Shown here: piece after piece, positions 9,710 to 18,388 of the stretch | Numbering within the stretch: the first letter of the stretch is position 1 | How the letters are laid out: each line of letters starts with the position of its first letter | Source of the DNA: Arthrobacter sp. | GTDB lineage: Bacteria; Actinomycetota; Actinomycetes; Actinomycetales; Micrococcaceae | Assembly: GCF_031179385.1 (NCBI RefSeq) | Contig: NZ_JAPSHV010000001.1 | Location: 1 to 64,000 of the forward strand | Direction of reading: 5' to 3' | DNA length: 64,000 nt | Notes under the pieces: generated by a model | Told to the model about the DNA's origin: nothing | What the model saw: only the letters and a program-made list of their open reading frames with translations | Databases searched by the model: none | Position numbers and translations under genes: made by a program

Positions 9710-10342
9710 ATGGCGATTGAAAAAATCGCGCTGGCCGAGCAGGGTGCGGCTGACCTGATGCCTGGGGAGGCAGCCGACTATCCCACCGGACTTACGCGGA
9801 GAGTTTTTGGCATTCTGATAGGCACCGGTGCTCTGGGCACCGCTGCGGGCTGGGGGATAGTCTCCGCCGCCGGTGGCACCGAGGAGGTTCCGACGTCGTT
9901 CGGGTCCGTCCGGATTGCAGCGGCTGAGCGGCAGGCACGGCTGGTAGGCGGGGTCGGAGGGCACGCAGCCGGTGGCCACTCCTCGAGCGGAGCCGCTCCG
10001 CCCGGCGCGGGGTCCCAACCGTTCAATCACACCTGGGGCGAACATCTCGCCGTCGAGCTGGACGTGCGCAACACCTCCGAGCGGAACGTCTTGTTCGCTC
10101 CCGGGCAGCTGCGCCTCGTGGTGACAAAGACGACGACGGTCACTAACCGGGCCGCCGACGTATCCAAGATCCTGCTGACTCCCGGTTCCCAACGCAGCCT
10201 GTGGATCAGCTTCCTGGTTCCAACCGGCGCCGCGGGTCTCGCAGCCCAGTTCACGGATCCCTGGGGCGGTCCGGCGCCGCTGGTGCTGGCCCTTCCCCGT
10301 ATTTCCCTTCGACCAGGCTCCCTGGAGGATCATCATGGCTGA
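9710..10342 (+). CDS. Exported/anchored protein with Tat-like N-terminus, first gene of the multicopper oxidase locus
   Basis: N-terminal LTRRVFGILIGTGALGTAAGWGIVSAAGG (twin Arg plus hydrophobic segment); beta-rich C-terminal region; 3' end overlaps the next ORF by 8 bp. Confidence 0.65.
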   Translation: MAIEKIALAEQGAADLMPGEAADYPTGLTRRVFGILIGTGALGTAAGWGIVSAAGGTEEVPTSFGSVRIAAAERQARLVGGVGGHAAGGHSSSGAAPPGAGSQPFNHTWGEHLAVELDVRNTSERNVLFAPGQLRLVVTKTTTVTNRAADVSKILLTPGSQRSLWISFLVPTGAAGLAAQFTDPWGGPAPLVLALPRISLRPGSLEDHHG

Positions 10343-11723
10343 GCAGTTGCCTCCTGACATACTTGCCCGGGCGGACCTCCTCAAGCTCGGAGCAGCGGCC
10401 GGACTGGGCTTTGCAGCGCTGCCGCTGGTTCAGCCTGCCGCGCCCAGGCACCGAGTTGCCCGCACACCCGTCCCGCTGGCCCTAGCGCCGATCCCCGGCG
10501 TCCTGGACGTCTACATCAACGATGGCTATCTCAAGATGGTCGACGACACCCTCGTCTACCATCGCGGATTCGGCAGCCGGCCCACGGACATTGACGACGC
10601 GAGTCCCAGCCTCACCATGGACCCGACGATCATCACGGTGGGGGGCGATGTGATCCCCAGCCGTACCTACCCGTTGGAGAGGCCGCTCCCGCCGCGTGGC
10701 ACCCCGACTCCGGTGGGTCCGGACCCGGCCAACCCCGGGCAGTACTTCATCCGGCGGAACTACTGGGCGAGTTACTTCCCCCAACGCACCATCATCGCGG
10801 AGTTGGGAAGCACGGTTCGGATGCGGGTGCAGAACCGGCTGAACAAGCCGCACACCCTGACGGTCTTTGGAGCGGCACCCGGTGGTGCGGACTACACCAC
10901 CGGCGCTATCGGCCCCGATGCAGTGGCCATGATCGAATTCCCCTGTCCGCCCCCGGGTACGTACATCTTCGCTGATCCTACGAATGCGCCGGTCGAACGC
11001 GTGCTCGGACTCTTTGGGGTGCTTGTAGTGATGGACCCGGAGCACCAGTGGGACATCGCGGCGGACCGCGCAACCTTTGAGCGTCAGTGGCTGTGGATTT
11101 CCCACGCGGTGGAACCCCGCTGGGCGTCCATGGAGGCCGCGGGCCAGACCGTGAATGCCGCACAGACCAGGGCCGTACCGCGGTATTTCACCCTCAACGG
11201 GCGCAGCGGATTCGAGTCCCTCGGGATCACGTTCGACGAGGCCGTCAACCTTGCCACCGAGGAGGAAACCCTGATCTCCGGATATCCCCGACAGCTGGAC
11301 GTCCGTCAGTTCGGAGAGGGCACGGAAGCGGGCACGCTCAGAGGCGGACAACTGGTGCGGCTGGTCAATCCCGGAATCGTCTTCCACCAGATGCACTTCC
11401 ACGGCAACCACGTCTGGGTGGTCCGCCGAAACGGCGTGGACTGGCCGCGGCACGAGGGCTTCGTTGATGCAGACGGTCACGTGGTCCTGCAGCAGTGGGA
11501 GGACGTCGTCGAACTCGAACCCATGGACCGCAAAGACATCATTATCCCCATCAAGCGGCCGCCGGACGCCATTGATCCCGTGTGGTTCGCGCGTACCGGT
11601 GACTGGGTCTACCCCATGCACTGTCACGCCGAACCGTCCCAGACTGCTGCGGGCGGAATGTATCCGGGCGGTCTAGTTGCCCACTGGACCCTGAAGGGTC
11701 CCAACCCAGGAGGCAATCAGTGA
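10335..11723 (+). CDS. Multicopper oxidase, subunit-like protein A (retains C-terminal Cu motifs only)
   Basis: Cupredoxin-type sequence; FHQMHFHGNHVWVV (HxxHxH motif) and YPMHCHAEPSQTAAGGMYPGG (HCH motif) near C-terminus; N-terminal domain has NKPHTLTVFG and PPGTYIFAD where HxHG and HxH motifs would lie. Confidence 0.8.
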   Translation: MAEQLPPDILARADLLKLGAAAGLGFAALPLVQPAAPRHRVARTPVPLALAPIPGVLDVYINDGYLKMVDDTLVYHRGFGSRPTDIDDASPSLTMDPTIITVGGDVIPSRTYPLERPLPPRGTPTPVGPDPANPGQYFIRRNYWASYFPQRTIIAELGSTVRMRVQNRLNKPHTLTVFGAAPGGADYTTGAIGPDAVAMIEFPCPPPGTYIFADPTNAPVERVLGLFGVLVVMDPEHQWDIAADRATFERQWLWISHAVEPRWASMEAAGQTVNAAQTRAVPRYFTLNGRSGFESLGITFDEAVNLATEEETLISGYPRQLDVRQFGEGTEAGTLRGGQLVRLVNPGIVFHQMHFHGNHVWVVRRNGVDWPRHEGFVDADGHVVLQQWEDVVELEPMDRKDIIIPIKRPPDAIDPVWFARTGDWVYPMHCHAEPSQTAAGGMYPGGLVAHWTLKGPNPGGNQ

Positions 11724-13219
11724 GTATCTTCAGCCGTAAGCGCTCGGTTCGCACGACCGAGAAACTGCAGAAGCTGGCCGAGCGCCGTCGTCGGGAGGAA
11801 GAACGACGGCGTCAGGAGGAGGCGCGCAAAGCCAAGCGGACGCGTAAACCGACAGCATCGCCCAAGCCGACAGCGACGGTGAAGCCCTCCGTGAAGCCGA
11901 GCGCGAGCGCCAAGCCTTCGGCATCTGCTTCAGCGAAGCCGACCGCGTCCGCAACAGCGACCGCAACCTCTACGGCGACCGCTACGGCGACCGAGACCGC
12001 GAGCGCTACTGCGACCGCTACAGCGACCGAAACCGCGACTGCCAGCGCTTCCGCGACTCCCTCGGCGACCGCTGTACCGACGGAGGCGCCTGACCCCGTC
12101 GTCGTACCGGAACCCCAACTGCACCACCGGTTCCAGAGCCAGGTGGACTTCAGCTCCGACCAGCTGGAGGTCTCCAACCCGGTGACGGAGTTCCTCCAGA
12201 CGGCTGCCGTCTCTGTTGACTTCGATTTTCACAGCCGCGACCTCGTCCTGGACGACGGCGCCGAATTCGAGATGTGGAGTTTCGAGGATGACCGGTTCGA
12301 GCGCGGGTTCCCCGGGCCTACGCTCAGGGTTCAGGAGGGGAAGATCTTCCACGCCACCGTCCATCCGAGCAAGGGCCCCCACACCATCCACTGGCATGGC
12401 ATGGAACCCGACCCCCGGAACGACGGCGTGGGCCACACCTCCTTCGAGGTCGACGGGCAATACACCTACCAGATGCAGCCGGAAGCAGGCCGTCCCGGTG
12501 ACCCCAACTATGGCGCCGCGGGGACGTACTTCTACCACTGCCACGTCAACACGCCGCTGCACGTCCAGATGGGCATGTTCGGCCCGCTGGTCATCGACCC
12601 CGTGGTCCACCCGGATTACCCCGTCAGTCCCGGCGCCCGCCGGGCGTTTGTGGACGGACCGGAGTACGACATTGATACAGAAGCGCTGTTCGCTCCCTAC
12701 TGCCTGGACCCGCGCTGGCATGAAATGAACCATGCTGACGGGCTCTCAGGCGAGGACGCAGGCCTCAACCGGTTCGAGCCGCGCCACTTCTACCTCCTGG
12801 GTGGTGAACTGGCCCGGCGCCCCGCAGGCAAGGAGATCGTCTGGAGTCTGTCCAGGCTTCGCGCCAACGTGGTGGGCGGTCCCAAGAAGCCGACTTTGTT
12901 GCGGACGGTGAACGCGAACTATCTGCCCAATCTGGTGACGTTTACCGACGCCGGAGGAGCGGAGGTGCCGATTGCCGAAATCATCTCGCATGACGGACGC
13001 CCCTTCCGGGACACCTCGGTGCCCAACGCGCCGGCTCCACCCTGCAGGGACGCAGAGTACCCGCTGACTACAAGCAGGCTCGCCTACGGGGCAGCTGAAC
13101 GCTATGACATGCTCCTTCTACCGCCCGCACCCGGCAGGTACTACCTGAACGTCCAGTGGGAAGACTGGATCACCGGCGCCGTGATCGCAAAACGAAGTGT
13201 GCCGATCGATGCGGCCTGA
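11720..13219 (+). CDS. Multicopper oxidase, subunit-like protein B (retains N-terminal Cu motifs only) with basic/low-complexity N-terminal extension
   Basis: TIHWHGMEPDPRNDG (HxHG) and GTYFYHCHVNTPLHVQMGMFGPLVI (HCHx5HxxxM); no HxxHxH or HCH motif in the C-terminal domain; ATGA overlap with upstream gene. Confidence 0.82.
   Translation: MSIFSRKRSVRTTEKLQKLAERRRREEERRRQEEARKAKRTRKPTASPKPTATVKPSVKPSASAKPSASASAKPTASATATATSTATATATETASATATATATETATASASATPSATAVPTEAPDPVVVPEPQLHHRFQSQVDFSSDQLEVSNPVTEFLQTAAVSVDFDFHSRDLVLDDGAEFEMWSFEDDRFERGFPGPTLRVQEGKIFHATVHPSKGPHTIHWHGMEPDPRNDGVGHTSFEVDGQYTYQMQPEAGRPGDPNYGAAGTYFYHCHVNTPLHVQMGMFGPLVIDPVVHPDYPVSPGARRAFVDGPEYDIDTEALFAPYCLDPRWHEMNHADGLSGEDAGLNRFEPRHFYLLGGELARRPAGKEIVWSLSRLRANVVGGPKKPTLLRTVNANYLPNLVTFTDAGGAEVPIAEIISHDGRPFRDTSVPNAPAPPCRDAEYPLTTSRLAYGAAERYDMLLLPPAPGRYYLNVQWEDWITGAVIAKRSVPIDAA
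11850..12090 (+). repeat. Low-complexity repeat encoding Lys/Pro/Ser/Ala then (A/S)T(A/E) tract
   Basis: Tandem-like gcgaccgctacagcgaccgaaaccgcg units; protein KPTASPKPTATVKPSVKPSASAKPSASASAKPTASATATATSTATATATETASATATATATETATASASATPSATA. Confidence 0.9.
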
Positions 13220-13331
13220 TCGGGAACGGTTCCTCCAGCCGAGCGCTTGAAGCTATAACCATTTGGCGACGACGGCCGCGCCGCCGTGCCGTCACATTCC
13301 CTTGCGGCGATATCTTGCCTAGGCTGTATTG

Positions 13332-13631
13332 GTGATCTTCAAAGCAGTGAGCGATGGACGCCCCTACCCCGACCATGGACACGTGACGCCCAAGGACTGG
13401 GCAAACGTGGCCCCACGCCAGGTTCGGCTGGACGAGCTCGTCACAACCAAGACCACCCTCGACCTTGAGGCGCTGCTGGCGGAAGACTCCACATTCTTCG
13501 GCGATCTGTTCCCGCACGTGGTGCAGTGGAACGACACGCTCTACCTTGAGGATGGCCTGCACCGCGCGGTTCGCACCGCGCTGCACCAGCGAACCATCCT
13601 GCACGCCCGCGTTCTGGTTATCGATGGCTAG
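13332..13631 (+). CDS. Small conserved actinobacterial protein of unknown function
   Basis: 99-100 aa ORF MVIFKAVSDGRPYPDHGHVTPKDWANVAPRQVRLDELVTTKTTLDLEALLAEDSTFFGDLFPHVVQWNDTLYLEDGLHRAVRTALHQRTILHARVLVIDG; overlaps the downstream LytR_C gene start. Confidence 0.75.
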   Translation: MIFKAVSDGRPYPDHGHVTPKDWANVAPRQVRLDELVTTKTTLDLEALLAEDSTFFGDLFPHVVQWNDTLYLEDGLHRAVRTALHQRTILHARVLVIDG

Positions 13632-14298
13632 AACGCCCAAGCGGAAGCCCGTCCGGTCCAAGAGGAACCCGATCGAGTGGCACGGACACCGCATTGTTAC
13701 TGAAAACGACCTCGAAACGGTTTTCGCAGACGACGGCAACGTAGAGCGCCCGCACATCTACATGCGCAGGCTGCGCCACGGCATCGTTCTGGTGTTGCTC
13801 GTAGCGCTACTGGCCGCAGCAGTGTTCTTCGCGCTCGCCCTGGCGCGGGGAGACATCAAGCTCCCGGTGCCGGAGGCAACGCCCACCCCCGTCAGCGCCT
13901 GCCCCCTCGGGCCGTTCGACCTCGTCGATCCGGCGACGGTGACTGTGAACATCCTCAACAGCACCAGCATCGCCGGGCTCGCCGGTAATGCATCGGCGGC
14001 ACTGGAGGAACGCGGATTTGTCCTGGGCACCATCGGAAACCGCTCGGTCGCCCAGACCAACATGACCGCCATCATCGTGTCCGGGCCGGACGGGCACGCA
14101 CAGGCATTTACCCTGCAGCGCATCATCCCCGAGACGGTCTACGTCGAGGACGAACGCCCCGACGCTACGGTCGACGTCGTCCTTGGCTCTGAGTTCGAAT
14201 CGCTGGTGCCGGCGGAGGAAGTAAACGCGGAACCGGGTGGGCTCACGTGTGAGCTCGCCTCAACGGCCAGCGCCACGCCGTCGCCGTCCGCTCCCTGA
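13624..14298 (+). CDS. LytR C-terminal domain-containing membrane protein
   Basis: Single TM segment (HGIVLVLLVALLAAAVFFALALA) then VTVNILNSTSIAGLAGNASAALEERGFVLGTIGN, characteristic of LytR_C. Confidence 0.85.
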   Translation: MARTPKRKPVRSKRNPIEWHGHRIVTENDLETVFADDGNVERPHIYMRRLRHGIVLVLLVALLAAAVFFALALARGDIKLPVPEATPTPVSACPLGPFDLVDPATVTVNILNSTSIAGLAGNASAALEERGFVLGTIGNRSVAQTNMTAIIVSGPDGHAQAFTLQRIIPETVYVEDERPDATVDVVLGSEFESLVPAEEVNAEPGGLTCELASTASATPSPSAP

Positions 14299-14336
14299 CG
14301 AACGCAGGCAAAAGAACGACGACGGCGACGGGCCGG

Positions 14337-15032
14337 CTAACAGCCGTCCGGTCCGCAGGCCTCGCCGTCGGGGGTTGCCGACATGGGGATCAGCGGGTGG
14401 CTTTCCTGCCAGGCCTGATCCAGCGCCTGTCGGAATAGTTCGGCGGGTTGCGCTCCGGAGATGCCGTACTTCCGGTCGATCACGAAGAATGGGACGCCGC
14501 TGATGCCCAGTGTCCGAGCCTCGTTGATCTCGTGCCGCACGTCCTCCGCGAATCCGTCGCCGGCGATGGTTTCGCGCACCGACTGCTCATCGATCCCCAA
14601 TTCCTTGCCGAGCATCACGAGGACTTCCACGTCCGAGGTGTCGAGCCCCTGCTCGAAGTGCGCCGAAAGAATCACTTCCTTGGCGTCGTTGCCCTTCCCG
14701 AGCGACTTGGCGAGGTGCAGGAACCGGTGCGCAGTGAAGCTGTTGCCGACCACGACGGCGTCGAAATCAAAGTTCACGCCGACGTCGGCCGCTGATGAGG
14801 TGAGCTGGTTCCACATCTGACGGACCTGCTCGGGTGCGATGCCCTTGCGCTCGGACAGGTACTGCTGCTCGGTGCCCTCATAGTGCTCGGGGAGACTGGG
14901 GTCCAACTGAAAGCTCTTCCACGTCACGTCGACGCTGTCCCGGTGCGGGAAATCGGCCAGGGCCTTCTCGAAGCGGCGCTTGCCCACAAAGCACCAGGGG
15001 CATTTCACATCGGACCAGATTTCAATATGCAT
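14337..15032 (-). CDS. DsbA family oxidoreductase (FrnE-like)
   Basis: MHIEIWSDVKCPWCFVGKRRFEKALADFP...; CPWC active site; GISGVPFFVIDRKYGISGAQ. Confidence 0.9.
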   Translation of the reverse strand: MHIEIWSDVKCPWCFVGKRRFEKALADFPHRDSVDVTWKSFQLDPSLPEHYEGTEQQYLSERKGIAPEQVRQMWNQLTSSAADVGVNFDFDAVVVGNSFTAHRFLHLAKSLGKGNDAKEVILSAHFEQGLDTSDVEVLVMLGKELGIDEQSVRETIAGDGFAEDVRHEINEARTLGISGVPFFVIDRKYGISGAQPAELFRQALDQAWQESHPLIPMSATPDGEACGPDGC

Positions 15033-15174
15033 ACCGTGGGCAACGGAACGACGGCGGTGCGCATTCCCGCTCACCGCCGTCATTTGCCTCACGTGTCCCA
15101 GCCCGCTCCGAGTCGGCAGAACACTCCCCGTTTGCACCCTCTTGGGGGCCCGTCCTGCCAAGGGAACGTGAAGA

Positions 15175-16791
15175 TTACCGCTGCAGGGCCGGTGCCGGAG
15201 CCTGCCTCGCGCAGAGGTGCCGGGTGTAGGCGGGCAGGGTGAGGAACTCAGGGAAGTCGTCACCGAGAGCCACCTTCTCGAACAGCCGGCGGGCGTCGTC
15301 GAACCGGTCATCATCGAAGCGTGGGAGCCGCTCGAACTCCTCCTCCAGCAGCTGCGAAACCCACTCCAGGGTGACGATTTCACCGGTGTCGGTCACGGCC
15401 TGGGCATGTACCCACTGCCAGATCTGCGATCGGGAGATTTCCGCGGTGGCGGCATCCTCCATCAGGTTCTTCAGCGTCACAGCACCGTTCCCGCGCAGCC
15501 AGGCCTCGAGGTAGCGGACTCCGACCTCCAGATTGGTGCGGATACCCGCTTCCGTAATGAGCCCCTGGGTGCCGGTGAGGTCGATCAGTGCGCGGTCATC
15601 GGGCACGACGTCGGTGCGTTGCCGGTCGAGCTGGTGGGGCAACTCGCCGAGCACGACGTCAAAGACAGCGCGGGCAACCGGAACCAGGTCCGGATGGGCT
15701 ACCCATGAGCCGTCGAAACCGTCGCCGGCCTCACGCACCTTGTCCGTGTGGACCTTCTCGAGCGCGACGGCGTTGACCGCCTCATCGCGACGGCTCGGTA
15801 TAAATGCCGACATGCCTCCGATCGCATGCGCACCCCGTCGGTGACAGGTGCGTACCAACTGCTCGGTGTAGGCGCGCATGAACGGCGCGGTCATGGTGAC
15901 CATGGTGCGGTCCGGCAGGACAAACCGGGGGCCGCGCAGCCTGAAGTTCTTGATGATCGAGAAGATGTAGTCCCATCGGCCCGCGTTCAACCCCGAGGAG
16001 TGTTCGCGCAGTTCGTAGAGGATTTCGTCCATCTCGAATGCCGCCGTGATCGTCTCAATCAGGACGGTGGCGCGGATGGTCCCGCGGGGAATGCCGAGCA
16101 GTTGCTGGGCGCGGACGAACACGTCGTTCCACAACCGCGCTTCGAGGTGGTTTTCGAGCTTGGGGAGGTAGAAGTACGGCCCCCGGCCCTGATCAATGAG
16201 CGTCCGCGCGTTGTGGAAGAAATGCAGGCCGAAGTCCGCGATGCCGCCGGAGAGTGGTTCGCCCTCAATCAGGATGTGCTGCTCGGGCAGGTGCCACCCG
16301 CGAGGACGCACGACGACGGTGGGGAGCGTCTCTCCGAGCCGGTACTCCTTGCCCTCCTCGGTGGTGAAGTCGATTCTGCGCCGCAGGGCGTCGTGGAGGT
16401 TCAACTGGCCGTTGATGACATTGGGCCAGGTGGGAGTCAACGAATCCTCGAGATCCGCCAGCCAGACGTTCGCCCCGGAGTTCAGGGCGTTGACAGTCAT
16501 CTTGCGGTCCACAGGGCCGGTGATTTCCACCCGCCGGTCCTCCAGACCGGGAGCCGGCGGCGCGACCTTCCAGCCGTCGTCGTTCCTGATGTGTGCGGTG
16601 TGGGGAAGGAAGCGGGGATCCTCGCCCTGGGCAATGCGGCTGCGTGCTTCGCGGCGGCGCTGCAGCAGCTCCTGACGGCGCGGTTCTGCGAAGTCATGCA
16701 GTTCACGGAGGAAGTCCAGCGCTTCGGCGGTAAGGATTTCATCCTGGCGGGGGATCGGTGGGGCGGTCAGTGTGATGCCGGTGGTGTTCAT
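15175..16791 (-). CDS. aceB: Malate synthase A
   Basis: LADLEDSLTPTWPNVINGQLNLHDALRRRIDF, VRPRGWHLPEQHILIEGEPLSGGIADFGLHFFHNARTL, RAYTEQLVRTCHRRGAHAIGGMSAFIPSR. Confidence 0.96.
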   Translation of the reverse strand: MNTTGITLTAPPIPRQDEILTAEALDFLRELHDFAEPRRQELLQRRREARSRIAQGEDPRFLPHTAHIRNDDGWKVAPPAPGLEDRRVEITGPVDRKMTVNALNSGANVWLADLEDSLTPTWPNVINGQLNLHDALRRRIDFTTEEGKEYRLGETLPTVVVRPRGWHLPEQHILIEGEPLSGGIADFGLHFFHNARTLIDQGRGPYFYLPKLENHLEARLWNDVFVRAQQLLGIPRGTIRATVLIETITAAFEMDEILYELREHSSGLNAGRWDYIFSIIKNFRLRGPRFVLPDRTMVTMTAPFMRAYTEQLVRTCHRRGAHAIGGMSAFIPSRRDEAVNAVALEKVHTDKVREAGDGFDGSWVAHPDLVPVARAVFDVVLGELPHQLDRQRTDVVPDDRALIDLTGTQGLITEAGIRTNLEVGVRYLEAWLRGNGAVTLKNLMEDAATAEISRSQIWQWVHAQAVTDTGEIVTLEWVSQLLEEEFERLPRFDDDRFDDARRLFEKVALGDDFPEFLTLPAYTRHLCARQAPAPALQR

Positions 16792-16905
16792 GGTGATGCT
16801 CCTGGCTGAATGTCCAGATCGAGTGGGCAGAAATGACCGCAGCGGGGCGCCTGGCTGGTCCTCAGCGCCCACTCGATGCAAAGGGAAAGGGAGGGGGAGG
16901 AGGGT

Positions 16906-18258
16906 TCAGGAGAACTGCTGGGTCTCGGTGGAGCCGGCCAGGGCAAGGGTGCTGCCGGTCGGGTTGAGGGCGCCGGCTACCTGATCGAAGTAGCCGGTGC
17001 CGACCTCCCGCTGATGCTTGGTGGCCGTGTAGCCGCGTTCTTCGGCGTCGAACTCGCGTTGCTGGAGGTCCACATAGGCGCTCATGCCGTCGGTGGCATA
17101 ACCGTGCGCCAGATCGAACATCGAGTAGTTCAGGGCGTGGAACCCGGCGAGGGTGATGAACTGGAAGGTGAAGCCCATGGCGCCGAGCTCGCGCTGGAAC
17201 GTCGCGATGGTGGCGTCGTCGAGGTGCTTGCGCCAGTTGAACGACGGGGAGCAGTTGTACGCAAGCATCTGATCAGGGAACTCGGCCTTGACCGCTTCGG
17301 CGAAGCGCCGCGCCAGCTCCAGATCAGGCGTGCCGGTCTCCATCCAGATCAGGTCCGCGTACGGAGCATACGCATGAGCGCGGGCGATACACGGCTCAAT
17401 GCCGTTGCGGACCTCGTAGAAACCCTCGGGAGTCCGTACTGGTTCCGATCCGGCCCGGATCAGGAACGGGCGGTCGCGCTCATCGACGTCCGAGGTGATC
17501 AGTGTGGCCGCTTCGGCATCCGTACGGGCCACAATCACCGAAGGGACGCCGGCGACGTCGGCCGCCAGCCTGGCCGCGTTCAGCGTGCGGACATGCTGCT
17601 GGGTGGGAATGAGGACCTTACCGCCGAGGTGGCCGCACTTCTTCTCCGAAGCCAGCTGGTCTTCCCAATGCACCCCGGATGCTCCTGCGGCGATCATGGA
17701 CTTCATCAGCTCGAAGGCGTTCAGCGGCCCGCCGAAGCCGGCTTCGGCGTCGGCCACAATCGGCACCAGCCAGTCTGTGAATTCCTCGCGACCGCTCAAA
17801 ACGCCTTCAGCCCACTCGATCTGGTCCGCCCGCTGCAGCGCGTTGTTAATGCGCCGAACCACCTGCGGGACCGAGTTCGCCGGGTAAAGGGACTGGTCCG
17901 GGTAGGTCTGGCCGGACAGGTTGGCGTCCGCTGCCACCTGCCAGCCGGACAGATAGATAGCCCTCAGCCCGGCCTTCACCTGCTGTACGGCCTGGTTGCC
18001 GGTCAGTGCGCCCAGAGCATGGGTGTACTCGCCGGTCCGGGCCTGGTCAGTGAGCTGCTGCCAGAGTTTTTCTGCTCCCCGGCGGGCGAGCGTGTGCTCC
18101 TCCTGCACGCTGCCGCGAAGGCGTACGACGTCGGCAGCAGAGTAGTCGCGCTGGATTCCTTGCCAGCGCGGATCGGCTGCCCACTCGAGTTCGAGGTCGC
18201 GGACTGCTTCCGTGTAGGCGTTGGTGTTGTCACCTGGGTGTGCGGCTTCCTGCGTCAT
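16906..18258 (-). CDS. aceA: Isocitrate lyase
   Basis: Catalytic [48 protein letters not shown]; adjacent to aceB. Confidence 0.97.
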   Translation of the reverse strand: MTQEAAHPGDNTNAYTEAVRDLELEWAADPRWQGIQRDYSAADVVRLRGSVQEEHTLARRGAEKLWQQLTDQARTGEYTHALGALTGNQAVQQVKAGLRAIYLSGWQVAADANLSGQTYPDQSLYPANSVPQVVRRINNALQRADQIEWAEGVLSGREEFTDWLVPIVADAEAGFGGPLNAFELMKSMIAAGASGVHWEDQLASEKKCGHLGGKVLIPTQQHVRTLNAARLAADVAGVPSVIVARTDAEAATLITSDVDERDRPFLIRAGSEPVRTPEGFYEVRNGIEPCIARAHAYAPYADLIWMETGTPDLELARRFAEAVKAEFPDQMLAYNCSPSFNWRKHLDDATIATFQRELGAMGFTFQFITLAGFHALNYSMFDLAHGYATDGMSAYVDLQQREFDAEERGYTATKHQREVGTGYFDQVAGALNPTGSTLALAGSTETQQFS

Positions 18259-18388
18259 TGCAACTGTCCTTCCGGGAGGCGTAATGCCTGTGCGGTTGTG
18301 CTGGTGAAGTCAACGATTCTGCATCCTGTAACGGGCATCTAGATGAAAGCTCTGGAAAGAAATGCGATTCTTCGCGTATGGTCAAGAA

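Noticed and set aside
11812-12177. Antisense ORF encoding a VAVAVAVEVAVAVADA-like repeat opposite the oxidase low-complexity tract
   Set aside because: It is the reverse reading of the Ala/Thr/Ser minisatellite; no independent evidence of coding.
13332-13631. Type II toxin-antitoxin (VapB-like) assignment for the small protein
   Set aside because: No adjacent PIN-domain toxin; the neighbour is a LytR_C membrane protein, so TA function is unsupported.
16792-16905. RamB-type binding site in the aceA-aceB region
   Set aside because: No convincing AGTTTGCAAA-like palindrome found by eye in the aceA-aceB gap or the aceA-ramB-like divergent region.
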